64,000 nt of DNA from Hydrogenophilales bacterium 16-64-46 (lineage in GTDB: Bacteria; Pseudomonadota; Gammaproteobacteria; Burkholderiales; Thiobacillaceae), in assembly GCA_002281775.1 (NCBI GenBank), contig NCGY01000005.1, positions 124,001 to 188,000 of the forward strand. The letters run 5' to 3'. The notes under the pieces were generated by a model, which did no database searches, was not told where the DNA came from, and saw only the letters and a list, made by a program, of their open reading frames with translations. The position numbers and the translations under genes are program-made. Shown here one piece after another: positions 28,406 through 37,263 of this stretch (positions are counted from its first letter, which is position 1; every line of letters starts with the position of its first letter).

Positions 28406-28723
28406 ATGATCCGTTCCCTGTTCCTTGTGGCCGCCTGTTTACTGCTGTCGCCGGTTCACGCCAAGGGCAACGCCGAAGCGGGCAAGGCCAAATCCGCCGC
28501 CTGTGCTGCCTGCCACGGGCTGGCTGGCGTCAGCGAGGTGCCCAGCTTTCCCACACTCGCGGGCCAGCATCGCGACTATCTATACCACGCGCTCAAGGAT
28601 TACAAATCGGGCAAGCGCAAGAACCCGATCATGGCCGGCCAGGTGGCCAACCTGAGCGATGCCGACATGGCCGATCTCGCCAAGTATTTCTCGGAACAGA
28701 CCGGCCTTACGCTCAAGTACTGA
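28406..28723 (+). CDS. Class I cytochrome c, c553-like
   Basis: 105 residues with a signal peptide ending at HAKG. CAACH is the haem site and KNPIMAGQVANLSDADMADLAKYF the C-terminal part with the Met ligand (PIMAG). It resembles its upstream neighbour, suggesting tandem duplication. The ATG at 28406 has GAGGTG about seven bases upstream; ATG 28391 overlaps the previous stop but would put five extra residues before the signal. Confidence 0.9.
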   Translation: MIRSLFLVAACLLLSPVHAKGNAEAGKAKSAACAACHGLAGVSEVPSFPTLAGQHRDYLYHALKDYKSGKRKNPIMAGQVANLSDADMADLAKYFSEQTGLTLKY

Positions 28724-28740
28724 GCGCGGGTGCGATAAAG

Positions 28741-28770
28741 CAGACGGGGCGGCCGTGGCCGCCCCGTCTG
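28741..28770. terminator. Strong hairpin between convergent genes
   Basis: CAGACGGGGCGGCC and GGCCGCCCCGTCTG form a perfect 14-base stem with a two-base loop, 17 bases after the cytochrome stop and 18 before the stop of the convergent HDOD gene. A short T-run follows on the minus strand. It probably ends transcription from both sides. Confidence 0.75.
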
Positions 28771-28787
28771 CTTGCGTGGGTCGGACT

Positions 28788-30656
28788 TCAGTGCGCGCTG
28801 ATGCGGTTGCGGCCTGCCTGCTTGGCCGTGTAGAGCGCCTGGTCGGCAAGCCGCACCAGCGCGTCGGTGTCGAGGGTATTGTCGTGGCGCGCGGCCACGC
28901 CGATGCTGATCGTCACGCGTCCCTGGCCAGCCCCGAGCGTGATGGGGTGGTTGGCGAGCGTGGCGCGCAGCCGCTCGGCGGACAGCACCGCCGCCTTCAG
29001 ATCGGTATTGGGACAGATGACGAGGAATTCCTCGCCGCCAATCCGGCAGACACTGTCGCCGCGGCGCGCCGATTGGCGCAGCACGTCGGCGACTTCACGC
29101 AGCACATGGTCACCGGTTGCGTGACCGTAGGAATCGTTGATGTGCTTGAAATGGTCGACGTCGATCACCATCACCGCGAGCGGCTGGTTGGCGCGCAGCG
29201 CGCCGCTCCAGGCCTGGTCGAGCTGGTCCATCGCCGAGCGGCGGTTGGGCAGGCCGGTGAGCAGGTCGGTGAGGGCGGCGTTGGCCAGGCGACGGTTGGC
29301 GACGGCGAGTTCGGCGGCGATCTGGCGCAGCTGGGCGCGGTCACGCTCCCAAGCGTTCTGCAGCTGGACGAAGCGCTGCGCCGCGCCGAGCCGGGTGCGC
29401 AGGCCGGCGCTGCTGATGCTGCCGGGGGCGTAGCCGTCGGCCCCCACTTCGTAGGCGCGGATGAGCTGTTCCTCGCCGTGTTCGTCCGACATCAGCAGGA
29501 TGTGCATGCGCCGGCCTTCCTCGGTTTCGCGCAGGGCGTGGCATAGCTCCGGTCCGTCCAGGCCGGGCAGGTTGAAGTGCGCGATGATCACGTGCGGCAG
29601 CACTTCCATCGTCAAGGCCAGTGCAGCGTTGCCATTGTCGGCGGGGTAGACGATGTGGGCGCTGTTTTCCACCAGCAGTGACATGATCTTGCGGCGGCTG
29701 AAGGCGTTGCTGTCGGCCACCACGATGCGCAGCGGCGTTTCGTCGTCGTGTGGCTCGCTGTCGCCAAGTTTTATTTCAGCGAATGGCGGCAGCGTGGAGA
29801 CAGGAATCTTCAGCAGGTCGCCCCATTCCTTCCAGCTGGCGATGACCTCGTCGATGAAGCCGCCGGCCTGCTCGGGCTTGATGTCCAGCAACTCGGCCTG
29901 CGCCACCCAGGCGTGCGCCAGTTGGGGCCGTCGGGACTCATCCGCCATGCCCAGGTCGGCGAGGCTGTGCGACAGACGCAACATGCGGACGAGGCTTTCA
30001 TTGCGCGAATCGTTAGGGTAGCTCGGTGGCTCGGCGTCTTCGTAGTGGGCGAGCGGTTCGGTGAAGGCCTTGGGGATGCCCCATTCGGCCATCATCACGC
30101 TGCCGAGTTCGGTGTGGTCGGTTTCGAGTGCGGCGCGTTCGAGCGTGGCCAGTGATTGCGACGGGTCAGCCTGGTGCTGCTTCAGAACCGCGTCGTATTC
30201 GCTGGCGTAAGCCGTCGCCAGGGCCAGCCTGCCGACCTGGGCCAGCAGACCGCAGATGAAGAGTTCGTCCGCTGCCGCCACGCGTACGCGATCGGCCAGC
30301 GCCTGCATGGCGAGCCCCATCAGCAGGGAATGCGACCAGTAGGCCGGGTAATCGAAACTGGCGCAGGTGCCGGAACGGTACTGGTCGAGCAGGGAAAAGC
30401 CCAGTGCCAGCTGCCGCACGGTCGACATGCCCTGGCGCACCACGGCTTCCTGCAGCGACACCACCGGGCGCGCGATGCGCGAGCCGGTATTGGCCAGCTT
30501 GATGAGCCGGGAGGACAGCGCAGGGTCGGTCTGCACCACCCGGGCAATTTCGCCCAGGGTGACGTTCTCGCGCCGTGACAATTCCAGAATGGCCAGTGCC
30601 ACGCCGCGCGGGCTGGGCAATTGGTCGCTGATTTTGAGTTGCTCAACCTGGGACAT
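28788..30656 (-). CDS. HDOD / degenerate receiver / GGDEF protein
   Basis: 622 residues in three domains. An HDOD domain (about 8-275) starts at QLPSPRGVALAILELSRR. A receiver-like domain (about 308-425) has lost its phosphoacceptor: the usual Asp is His360 (VIIAHFNLPGLDG) and the Lys switch residue is absent. A GGDEF domain has RIGGEEF at 538-544, an I-site RRGD just before it, and the NRR and DHFKHINDSYGH blocks; it should be an active diguanylate cyclase, feedback-inhibited by c-di-GMP. The protein probably links a stress or nutrient signal to c-di-GMP. The ATG at 30656 (MSQVEQLKIS) begins the conserved part. Confidence 0.9.
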   Translation of the reverse strand: MSQVEQLKISDQLPSPRGVALAILELSRRENVTLGEIARVVQTDPALSSRLIKLANTGSRIARPVVSLQEAVVRQGMSTVRQLALGFSLLDQYRSGTCASFDYPAYWSHSLLMGLAMQALADRVRVAAADELFICGLLAQVGRLALATAYASEYDAVLKQHQADPSQSLATLERAALETDHTELGSVMMAEWGIPKAFTEPLAHYEDAEPPSYPNDSRNESLVRMLRLSHSLADLGMADESRRPQLAHAWVAQAELLDIKPEQAGGFIDEVIASWKEWGDLLKIPVSTLPPFAEIKLGDSEPHDDETPLRIVVADSNAFSRRKIMSLLVENSAHIVYPADNGNAALALTMEVLPHVIIAHFNLPGLDGPELCHALRETEEGRRMHILLMSDEHGEEQLIRAYEVGADGYAPGSISSAGLRTRLGAAQRFVQLQNAWERDRAQLRQIAAELAVANRRLANAALTDLLTGLPNRRSAMDQLDQAWSGALRANQPLAVMVIDVDHFKHINDSYGHATGDHVLREVADVLRQSARRGDSVCRIGGEEFLVICPNTDLKAAVLSAERLRATLANHPITLGAGQGRVTISIGVAARHDNTLDTDALVRLADQALYTAKQAGRNRISAH

Positions 30657-30769
30657 CGGAGGACCTGAAAGGGAGCCGGCCTTAACCGGAGGGTTCCCCT
30701 GTGGTATCGGCCACGCCGGCAAAAAGTGTAGCCCGTCTGTGGTCAGGAACGATCAGATTGCGGGTTTTT

Positions 30770-31201
30770 TTATCCGCTAATCTGGCGGTCGAGACAGTTG
30801 AGATAGCCAGTCGCATCGAAGGGCGCGCGGTCGCGCTGCGCCCGCCACACCGTCTCGGCGAGGCAGTCGATGGCTGCGTGCTGGGCGGGCATGGCGTCGC
30901 CGTGGCGGGCGAGCAGCTTCTGATAGCGCGCGCGCAGGCCAGGTGGCTGGTCGATGCCGAGCTGCTCGGCGAGCGCGAGGTGCAGCGACAGGTGCAGGAA
31001 GGGGTTGGTCTCGCCGGCTTCGGGCGGGTAATCCCGGTCGAGATGGCGGTCCGGCGCGTCCAGCAGGGCGTGGTATTCGGGATGCGCCAGCACGATTTCG
31101 AGCGCCGGCGCCTCCGCCCCGGCGAGCCGCTGGCCGGCGCGATATTTTGCCCACACGTCAAAGAAGAACTGGCGGACCTGATCGCGGCTGGGGTTGAACA
31201 T
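30770..31201 (-). CDS. DUF1841 family protein
   Basis: 143 residues. MFNPSRDQVRQFFFDVWAKYRAG and ETNPFLHLSLHLALAEQL, with a late ETVWRAQRDRAPFD segment, match the conserved DUF1841 proteins found downstream of nth in betaproteobacteria. Function is unknown. The start (31201) coincides with the nth stop, a one-base overlap, so the two are co-translated. Confidence 0.85.
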   Translation of the reverse strand: MFNPSRDQVRQFFFDVWAKYRAGQRLAGAEAPALEIVLAHPEYHALLDAPDRHLDRDYPPEAGETNPFLHLSLHLALAEQLGIDQPPGLRARYQKLLARHGDAMPAQHAAIDCLAETVWRAQRDRAPFDATGYLNCLDRQISG

Positions 31202-31956
31202 TAATCGATTTGGGCTTTGCGTTTGCCCTTCGCCCCGCTGGCGAGGGAGGGCAGGGGAGAAGGGGTAGCCGGGCGCGTGCTGACTACCGCCGCCTTGCGA
31301 GGCGTCGCGGGCGTCGCTGGTGCGGGCCAGGTTTTCTCCTTGTATTCGCACAGGTCGGCAATGATGCATTCGCCGCACTTCGGCTTGCGCGCCTGGCAGA
31401 TATAGCGGCCGTGGAGGATTAGCCAGTGGTGCGCGTCGACGAGAAATTCCCGGGGAATGTGCTTGAGCAGCTTTTTTTCCACGGCGAGCACCGTCTTGCC
31501 CGGCGCAAGCCCGATGCGGTTGGCGACCCGGAAAATATGCGTGTCGACCGCCATCGTCGGCTCGCCGAAGGCGGTGTTCAGGATGACGTTCGCGGTCTTG
31601 CGTCCCACACCCGGCAGCGCTTCCAGGGCAGCCCGGTCGTGCGGCACCTGGCTGTCGTGCAGGTCGATCAGCATCCTGCAGGCGGCGATGATGTGCTGCG
31701 CCTTGCTCTTGTAGAGGCCGATGGTCTTGATGAAATCGGCGAGGCAGTCTTCCCCCAACGCATGAATGGCCTCGGGTGTGTTGGCCACCGGAAACAGCCG
31801 GCGCGTAGCGAGGTTCACCCCCTTGTCGGTGGACTGCGCGGACAGCGCCACGGCCACCAGCAGTTCGAAGGGCGTGGAATATTCCAGCTCGGTGGTGGGG
31901 TGCGGGTTGGCTGCGGCGAGCCGGCTGAAGATTTCGTGTCGCTTGCTTGCGTTCAT
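31201..31956 (-). CDS. nth: Endonuclease III
   Basis: 251 residues. It removes oxidised pyrimidines and nicks DNA. The HhH motif LPGVGRKTANVILN with the catalytic Lys/Asp pair (Lys in GRKTAN, Asp in MAVDTHIFRVANR) and the CQARKPKCGECIIADLC cluster (C-x6-C-x2-C-x5-C, 4Fe-4S) are all present. It carries an unusual 40-residue Pro/Ala/Lys tail after the cluster. It follows rnfE, as in the E. coli rsx operon, via a 50-residue ORF. Confidence 0.95.
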   Translation of the reverse strand: MNASKRHEIFSRLAAANPHPTTELEYSTPFELLVAVALSAQSTDKGVNLATRRLFPVANTPEAIHALGEDCLADFIKTIGLYKSKAQHIIAACRMLIDLHDSQVPHDRAALEALPGVGRKTANVILNTAFGEPTMAVDTHIFRVANRIGLAPGKTVLAVEKKLLKHIPREFLVDAHHWLILHGRYICQARKPKCGECIIADLCEYKEKTWPAPATPATPRKAAVVSTRPATPSPLPSLASGAKGKRKAQID

Positions 31957-32005
31957 CGTGGCGCGGTGTTCATGGCGGGGCGGTGTGAATGAAGACCCGA
32001 TGCGC

Positions 32006-32158
32006 TCAGTCTTCCGTCAGACGCTTTTTCAGTTCGCGCTTGTCGATCTGCCGCCGTACGCTGGCAGGTTTGCCGTGTGGCCCGGCCTGCCGTTGCAGGG
32101 CCAGGGCGACAAAGGGATTGCGCGGCTTGGGCACGCGTTTTTTCAGCGGCGGTTTCAT
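32006..32158 (-). CDS. Small basic protein between rnfE and nth
   Basis: 50 residues, MKPPLKKRVPKPRNPFVALA then a polar middle and RRQIDKRELKKRLTED. It is strongly basic, with no membrane segment. The ATG at 32158 overlaps the rnfE stop (ATGA), which supports translation. It matches the general look of short basic proteins sometimes annotated beside rnfE; function unknown. Confidence 0.65.
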   Translation of the reverse strand: MKPPLKKRVPKPRNPFVALALQRQAGPHGKPASVRRQIDKRELKKRLTED

Positions 32159-32838
32159 GCGGCGGCGGGCGCGGCTGCATGAATGTTCGCACGCCGGGCG
32201 GCCCGGGCACTGCGCCAGTTGTGTGCGGCGATCAGCAGCCCCAGCGTGATGAACGCACCCGGCGGCAAAACGGCAAGCAGAAAACCCTGGTAATGCGGCA
32301 GCACATGCAGGACCCAGTCTTTGGCCGACGCGCCGAACACCAGATCGACGCCCGAGAACAGCGTGCCCTGTCCAGCCAGTTCGCGTACCGCGCCCAGCAC
32401 CACCAGCACCAGCGTGAGGCCCAGCCCCATGGCGAGCGCATCCACCGCGCTATGCAGCGGGCGGTTTTTGGACGCGAACGCGTCGGCACGGGCGAGCACG
32501 ATGCAGTTGGTGGTGATGAGCGGAATGAAGATGCCCAGAACCAGATATAGCGGATGCACCCAGGCGTTCATCGCCAGATCGATGACCGTGACCAGCGCGG
32601 CGATGATGAGCACAAAGACCGGGATGCGGATTTCGTGTGGCACGAAATTGCGCACCCCCGACACCGCGCCGCTCGCTGCTACCATCACCAGGGTGGTCGC
32701 CAGCCCCAGCGACAGGGCGTTGATCACGCTGTTGCTGATGGCCAACAGCGGGCACAGGCCCAAGAGCTGTACCAGGCCGGCGTTCTGCTTGTCCAGGCCG
32801 TTTCGGAACAGGGTGTTGAATTCCTGCAGGCTGATCAT
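32155..32838 (-). CDS. rnfE: Ion-translocating oxidoreductase subunit RnfE
   Basis: 227 residues, six membrane segments, sister fold of RnfA. GLDKQNAGLVQLLGLCPLLAISNS and IFIPLITTNCIVLARADAFASKN carry the two cysteine-containing turns that hold the membrane FeS centre. Rnf moves Na+ or H+ while shuttling electrons between NADH and ferredoxin. The start overlaps the rnfG end. Confidence 0.93.
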   Translation of the reverse strand: MISLQEFNTLFRNGLDKQNAGLVQLLGLCPLLAISNSVINALSLGLATTLVMVAASGAVSGVRNFVPHEIRIPVFVLIIAALVTVIDLAMNAWVHPLYLVLGIFIPLITTNCIVLARADAFASKNRPLHSAVDALAMGLGLTLVLVVLGAVRELAGQGTLFSGVDLVFGASAKDWVLHVLPHYQGFLLAVLPPGAFITLGLLIAAHNWRSARAARRANIHAAAPAAA

Positions 32839-33470
32839 GGCGATAAGGTCTCCGGGCCCGCCCAGGCGGCGCGGTGGCGGGCGTAGTAATCGAGTGCGCG
32901 TTTCACGGCCTTGACCACGGCGCGCGGGGTGATGGTGGCCCCGGCGCGGGCGTCGAAGTGGCCACCGTCCTTCTTCACGTTCCAGCCCCGGTCTTTTGGC
33001 GCGAGCAGCGACGTGCCGGTGAACTGGTCGATCCACATACTCTTGGCGCGGTCGATGTAGTCGCCGAGGCCGGGCGTTTCACGGTGTGCGGTCACCCGCA
33101 CGCCGGTAACCGTGCCGGCGTCGTCGATGCCGATCAAAAGCGCGATATCGCCACTGTAGCCGTCCGGGGCCACGGCTTCCAGCACCACGCCGGCAAATTG
33201 GCCGCCCCGACGTGCAATCCACAGCGCCGACGGCTGCCGTGTGCCGAGCAGGTCATCGGCAGGCACGCTGCGCTGGCTGGCGAGGAGGTCGTTGTCGTAC
33301 CGCGCCGCCGGAAAAACCTGGTTGAGCAGCGCGGTTTTCTCGGCCTGCTGGCTTGCCGTGATGATCGGGTCGGTGCGTTCGTGGGTGAGCGCAAGGAGCG
33401 CGGTGCCGACCACGGCGAACACCAGCAGCACGGTGCCGGTGCGCAGGGCATTGCGGATTGCCGGCTTCAT
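32835..33470 (-). CDS. rnfG: Rnf complex subunit RnfG
   Basis: 211 residues. One N-terminal membrane helix (TGTVLLVFAVVGTALLAL) precedes a periplasmic FMN-binding domain; ARAGATITPRAVVKAVKRAL holds the Thr (GATIT) to which FMN is covalently bound. The start at 33470 overlaps the rnfD end, and the stop overlaps rnfE. Confidence 0.92.
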   Translation of the reverse strand: MKPAIRNALRTGTVLLVFAVVGTALLALTHERTDPIITASQQAEKTALLNQVFPAARYDNDLLASQRSVPADDLLGTRQPSALWIARRGGQFAGVVLEAVAPDGYSGDIALLIGIDDAGTVTGVRVTAHRETPGLGDYIDRAKSMWIDQFTGTSLLAPKDRGWNVKKDGGHFDARAGATITPRAVVKAVKRALDYYARHRAAWAGPETLSP

Positions 33471-34501
33471 GCGCGCGGCGCCCGGCCGGGGCGGGCTTCG
33501 CCGTAGATGCGTGGCTGAGTGTACTGGTCGATCAGCGGCACAGCCAGGTTCATCAGCAGGATGGCAAACGCCACGCCGTCCGGGAAGCCGCCCCAGGTGC
33601 GGATCACGATGGTGAGCACGCCTGCGCCGAAGCCGAAGATGAGCTTGCCGCGCGGCGTGGTGGCACCTGATACCGGGTCGGTGGCTATGAAGAACGCGGC
33701 CAGCGCAACCGAAGGCGCAAAGAAATGGAATAGCGGCGACCCATAGCGTCCGGCGTCGACAAAATGCAGCAGCCCGGCGGTGAGCAGAATACCCACCAGA
33801 AACGCCATCGGAATCTGCCAGCCGATGATACGGCGCGCCCACAGGATGAGACCGCCCACCCAGAACGCCACCGCCAGCCACTCGAAGCCGACGCCGCCGA
33901 CGGCACCGAATATCGGCTGACGCAGGGTCTCGTCCACCGTGAGCTGCTGCAGCAGGCCCGTGCGCAGGGTGTCGAGCGGCGTTGCCATCGTCACCGCGTC
34001 CAGCGTGGCGCGCGGCAACTCGCCGCCGAAGATCAGCGAGGCGCTCTCGCCCAGCGTGAGCGAGATACCGGTGAGTTCGAGCGGGCCGGCCCATTGCGTC
34101 ATCTGCACGGGGAACGACACGATCAGCACCGCGTAGCCCACCATCGCCGGGTTGAAGATGTTCTGCCCCAGCCCGCCATACAGATGCTTGGCCACCACGA
34201 TTGCCGCCAGCACCCCGGTGACGATGAGCCACCACGGCGCGAGCGGCGGCAGGGACAGCGCCAGGAGCCAGGCGGTGACCACCGCGGACAGGTCGAACAG
34301 GAACGGCCGCAGCGGATAGCCGCGTGCCTTGAGCATGGCCGCCTCGGCCGCCACGGCGGTAACGGTGGCAAGCGCCAGTGTGATCAGTATCGCCGGCCCA
34401 AACAGCCACACATACGCGGCTATGCCCGGCACCAACGCACCGAGCACCCACGCCATGATGCGGGTGACGCTGTCGCGGCCGGGGGCTGAGGTATCAGACA
34501 T
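33467..34501 (-). CDS. rnfD: Rnf complex subunit RnfD
   Basis: 344 residues with about nine membrane segments. GGLGQNIFNPAMVGYAVLIVSFP is the conserved loop, and PVSGATTPRGKLIFGFGAG holds the FMN-binding Thr. The start codon overlaps the final base of the truncated toxin gene inserted before it, so the insertion still allows translation. Confidence 0.93.
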   Translation of the reverse strand: MSDTSAPGRDSVTRIMAWVLGALVPGIAAYVWLFGPAILITLALATVTAVAAEAAMLKARGYPLRPFLFDLSAVVTAWLLALSLPPLAPWWLIVTGVLAAIVVAKHLYGGLGQNIFNPAMVGYAVLIVSFPVQMTQWAGPLELTGISLTLGESASLIFGGELPRATLDAVTMATPLDTLRTGLLQQLTVDETLRQPIFGAVGGVGFEWLAVAFWVGGLILWARRIIGWQIPMAFLVGILLTAGLLHFVDAGRYGSPLFHFFAPSVALAAFFIATDPVSGATTPRGKLIFGFGAGVLTIVIRTWGGFPDGVAFAILLMNLAVPLIDQYTQPRIYGEARPGRAPRA

Positions 34502-34759
34502 TATTCGTGAACGATGAGCGAGGTTTGCGTGATCTCGACAAAGCGATGTGTGTTGAAGGCCTCATGCAAAGCAGGCAGGTTGGCATGAAAAATCCCGGTC
34601 AGACGAATGTTGTCCAGATTGCCTGTGGAGACCAGGAGCAAGCGCTGCGGTGTGCCGCTGATCAGGAATGACTGTAAGCGTATGCAATGCATCGCAGCCA
34701 GATTCGGACAACCAGCGAGCCAGTCGGCGCGGCAGTTGCGCATCGACCAGGCATTTCAT
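34501..34759 (-). pseudogene. DUF5615 PIN-like toxin, broken by internal deletion
   Basis: The N-terminus MKCLVDAQLPRRLARWLSESGCDALHT and the C-terminus SFLISGTPQRLLLVSTGN followed by an acidic end (FVEITQTSLIVHE) both match DUF5615 PIN-like toxins of about 115 residues. They lie in different frames and only about 85 codons remain. The missing middle normally holds the Asp-rich nuclease site (TKDSDF), so the toxin should be inactive. It pairs with the DUF433 gene upstream and sits inside the rnf operon. Confidence 0.75.
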
Positions 34760-34980
34760 GCAGCCAGCTGCTCAAGCCGTTTGACGTGTGCCAGACGCGC
34801 CGCGTAGGCGAGCACGGCCAGAATGTCCTCCCGTTCGAGGTCTTCGTAATCGGCCAGAATTTCTTCCATGCTCATGCCGCCGGCCAGCCACTCCAGAATG
34901 TTTTCCACGGGGTAGCGCAAGCCTCTGACACAAGGCTTGCCATGACACACGGCGGGGTCAAGGGTGATGCGTTCACTCAT
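34756..34980 (-). CDS. DUF433 antitoxin-like protein
   Basis: 74 residues. ITLDPAVCHGKPCVRGLRYPVENILEWLAGGMSMEEILADYEDL is the DUF433 signature, a small winged-helix domain that serves as the antitoxin of DUF5615 toxins. The ATG at 34980 has GAGAGG about seven bases upstream; ATG 34998 is a weaker alternative. Its stop overlaps the toxin start (ATGA). It lies 14 bases after rnfC, between rnfC and rnfD. Confidence 0.85.
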   Translation of the reverse strand: MSERITLDPAVCHGKPCVRGLRYPVENILEWLAGGMSMEEILADYEDLEREDILAVLAYAARLAHVKRLEQLAA

Positions 34981-34994
34981 GTCAGGCCTCTCGT

Positions 34995-36710
34995 TCATTC
35001 GGTTTCGGATTCCAGCGGCTTGCGCGCCAGCTCACGGATTTTAGCCCGCCGGGCTTCGATTTCATCGATGGCCTGTTGTTGTTCGGGAGAGAGCTGCTCG
35101 GTGTTTTTGGGCGCGGCTTCGGCCTTTTTGGCCTGGGAGCGGGCCAGCGCAGCGGCTATGATGGCCTTCTTGGCGTCGACTTCGCCGGTGTCTGCGGCGG
35201 GCGCGGCCGGCTGGGTCGCAGCCGGCACGTCGGCGGCCTGTTCGGCGCGTTTGGCCGGATCCTGCGCGGCCAGCGCGCGTGATGCAGCCGCCTTGGCGGC
35301 GAGCTTTTCCGCCTTTTCCACTTTTTCCCGTTCGAGGCGGAACTGGCGGAATTCGTGGCGTTCGCGCGCCAGATCGGCGGCGCGCTTCTCACGCTCACGC
35401 GCCCAGATTTCGCTCTTGCCGTAGCGGTAATACTCCACCAGCGGAATATGGCTGGGGCATACATAGGTGCAGCAACCGCATTCGATGCAGTCGAACAGGT
35501 GGTATTCCTGCGCCCGGCCAAAATCGCCCGCCTTGGCAAAGCGGAACAGTTCCTGCGGTTGCAGTTCGGCTGGGCAGGCGTCGGCGCAGCGCGTGCAGCG
35601 GATGCAGGGCAGCGCTGCCGGCGGGGCGGGAAACAGCGCGCGCGATTGCACCAGCAGGCAGTTGGTGGCCTTGATCACGGGCACCTGGGTGCCCGGCATG
35701 GGTATCCCCATCATCGGCCCACCCATCAGCACGCCGGTTGCGCCTTCGCGGTCGCCGGCCAGGTCGATCAGCGCCTGCATGGGGGTGCCGATGCGCACCC
35801 GGAAATTCTGCGGCCGCAACACGTGGCCGGTGACCGTGACCAGGCGTTCGATCATCGGCTCGCCGTGGTGTACCGCACGCGCCAGCGCATGGGCCGTGCC
35901 CACGTTGAACACCTGGATGCCGATATCGGTGGAGAGTTTGCCCGACGGCACCTGTTTGCCGGTGAGCGTTTCGATCATCTGCTTGGCCCCGCCGCCGGGG
36001 TAGAGCGACGGCACGGCCACCACCTCCACGGCAAAGTCCTGCCGTGCCACTGCTTCGCGCATGGCGGCGAGCGCCTCGGGCTTGTTGTCCTCGATGCCGA
36101 CGAGCACCAGCGTGCTGCCCAGCAGATGCCGCATGATCGCCACGCCATGCAGGATGTCGTCGGCGTGGTGGCGCATCAGCACATCGTCACACGTGATCCA
36201 GGGTTCGCACTCGCCGCCGTTGAGAATCAGTGTGGGACAAACCTGTGCCGGGCCGGCATCGAGCTTGACCGCGCTGGGGAACACCGCGCCCCCCAGGCCG
36301 GCCAGGCCCATGTCGCGCAACTTCATACGCAGATCGGCCGCCGGCATGGCGCGGTAATCCAGCGGCGTGCGTTCCCCCCATTCATCACGGCCGTCGGTGT
36401 CGATGACGATGCACAGATCCGGCAGCCCCGACGCGTGCGGCAGGGTGCGCGGCTCAATCGCCACCACCGTGCCCGAACTGGATGCGTGCACCGCCGCCGA
36501 TATCGTGCCGTCGGCCGCCGCGATCAACTGGCCCGTGCGCACCGTCTCGCCCACCTTCACCACCGGTTTGGCCGGGTTACCGATGTGCTGGCGCAAGGGA
36601 ATCACCAGCTGCCGGGGAATGGGTGCCGGGTGGATGGGCCGGCCATTCGATTCGGCCTTATGGTCGGGCGGGTGCACGCCCCCCTTGAAGCGGAACAGTT
36701 CGCGCGTCAT
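34995..36710 (-). CDS. rnfC: Rnf complex subunit RnfC
   Basis: 571 residues. Glycine-rich NADH/FMN region (GLAGLGGAVFPSAVKLD, LILNGGECEPWITCDD, PSLYPGGGAKQMIETLTG), then two 4Fe-4S sites CIRCTRCADACP and CIECGCCTYVCP. The long charged coiled-coil tail (from about residue 435, Ala/Glu/Lys rich) is typical of proteobacterial RnfC. It is the peripheral NADH-oxidising subunit. Confidence 0.94.
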   Translation of the reverse strand: MTRELFRFKGGVHPPDHKAESNGRPIHPAPIPRQLVIPLRQHIGNPAKPVVKVGETVRTGQLIAAADGTISAAVHASSSGTVVAIEPRTLPHASGLPDLCIVIDTDGRDEWGERTPLDYRAMPAADLRMKLRDMGLAGLGGAVFPSAVKLDAGPAQVCPTLILNGGECEPWITCDDVLMRHHADDILHGVAIMRHLLGSTLVLVGIEDNKPEALAAMREAVARQDFAVEVVAVPSLYPGGGAKQMIETLTGKQVPSGKLSTDIGIQVFNVGTAHALARAVHHGEPMIERLVTVTGHVLRPQNFRVRIGTPMQALIDLAGDREGATGVLMGGPMMGIPMPGTQVPVIKATNCLLVQSRALFPAPPAALPCIRCTRCADACPAELQPQELFRFAKAGDFGRAQEYHLFDCIECGCCTYVCPSHIPLVEYYRYGKSEIWAREREKRAADLARERHEFRQFRLEREKVEKAEKLAAKAAASRALAAQDPAKRAEQAADVPAATQPAAPAADTGEVDAKKAIIAAALARSQAKKAEAAPKNTEQLSPEQQQAIDEIEARRAKIRELARKPLESETE

Positions 36711-36711
36711 G

Positions 36712-37263
36712 TCAGGCCACGTGCTTCAAGGGTACGAGCGGGTAGCGCCACTTCCAGTGCGGCAGATCTTCGTGGATTTCGACCATGGCAATGCAGTCCA
36801 CTGGACAGGGCGGGAGGCACAGCTCGCAGCCCGTGCATTCGTCCGCAATGATGGTGTGCATCTGCTTGGCCGCGCCCACAATCGCGTCCACCGGGCACGC
36901 CTGGATGCACAGCGTGCAGCCGATGCAGGTCTGTTCGTCGATGAGGGCCACCGACTTGGGTTTGGGCGTGCCGTGTTCCCCGTCCAGCGGCTTGGGCTCC
37001 ACGCCCAGCAGCTCGGCCAGCTGCTTCACGCCCTCCTCCCCGCCCGGCGGACATTGGTTGATATCCGCCTCACCTTTGGCAATGGCCTCCGCATAGGGTT
37101 TGCAGCCCGGAAACCCGCACTGGCCACACTGCGTCTGCGGCAGGATCGCATCGATCTTTTCCGCCAGCGGATTGCCTTCCACCTTGAGCCGGATGGCCGA
37201 CCAGCCAAGCGCCACGCCGATCACCACCGCCAGCAGCACCATCACCCCGATTGCCGTGAGCAT
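36712..37263 (-). CDS. rnfB: Rnf complex ferredoxin subunit RnfB
   Basis: 183 residues. One N-terminal membrane helix, then a CGQCGFPGC...C FeS domain and two ferredoxin sites [12 protein letters not shown] and [12 protein letters not shown]. It passes electrons between RnfC and the membrane subunits or ferredoxin. The start overlaps the rnfA stop by one base; rnfC begins right after it. Confidence 0.94.
   Translation of the reverse strand: MLTAIGVMVLLAVVIGVALGWSAIRLKVEGNPLAEKIDAILPQTQCGQCGFPGCKPYAEAIAKGEADINQCPPGGEEGVKQLAELLGVEPKPLDGEHGTPKPKSVALIDEQTCIGCTLCIQACPVDAIVGAAKQMHTIIADECTGCELCLPPCPVDCIAMVEIHEDLPHWKWRYPLVPLKHVA

Noticed and set aside
28741..28770. Perfect inverted repeat as attachment site or operator
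   Set aside because: It lies between two convergent stops, which is explained by a bidirectional terminator.
32835..34451. RnfD-RnfG fusion protein
   Set aside because: The upstream part is out-of-frame rnfD; RnfG starts at 33470.
35355..36851. 498-residue antisense ORF opposite rnfC
   Set aside because: His/Arg-rich shadow of a well-supported gene.
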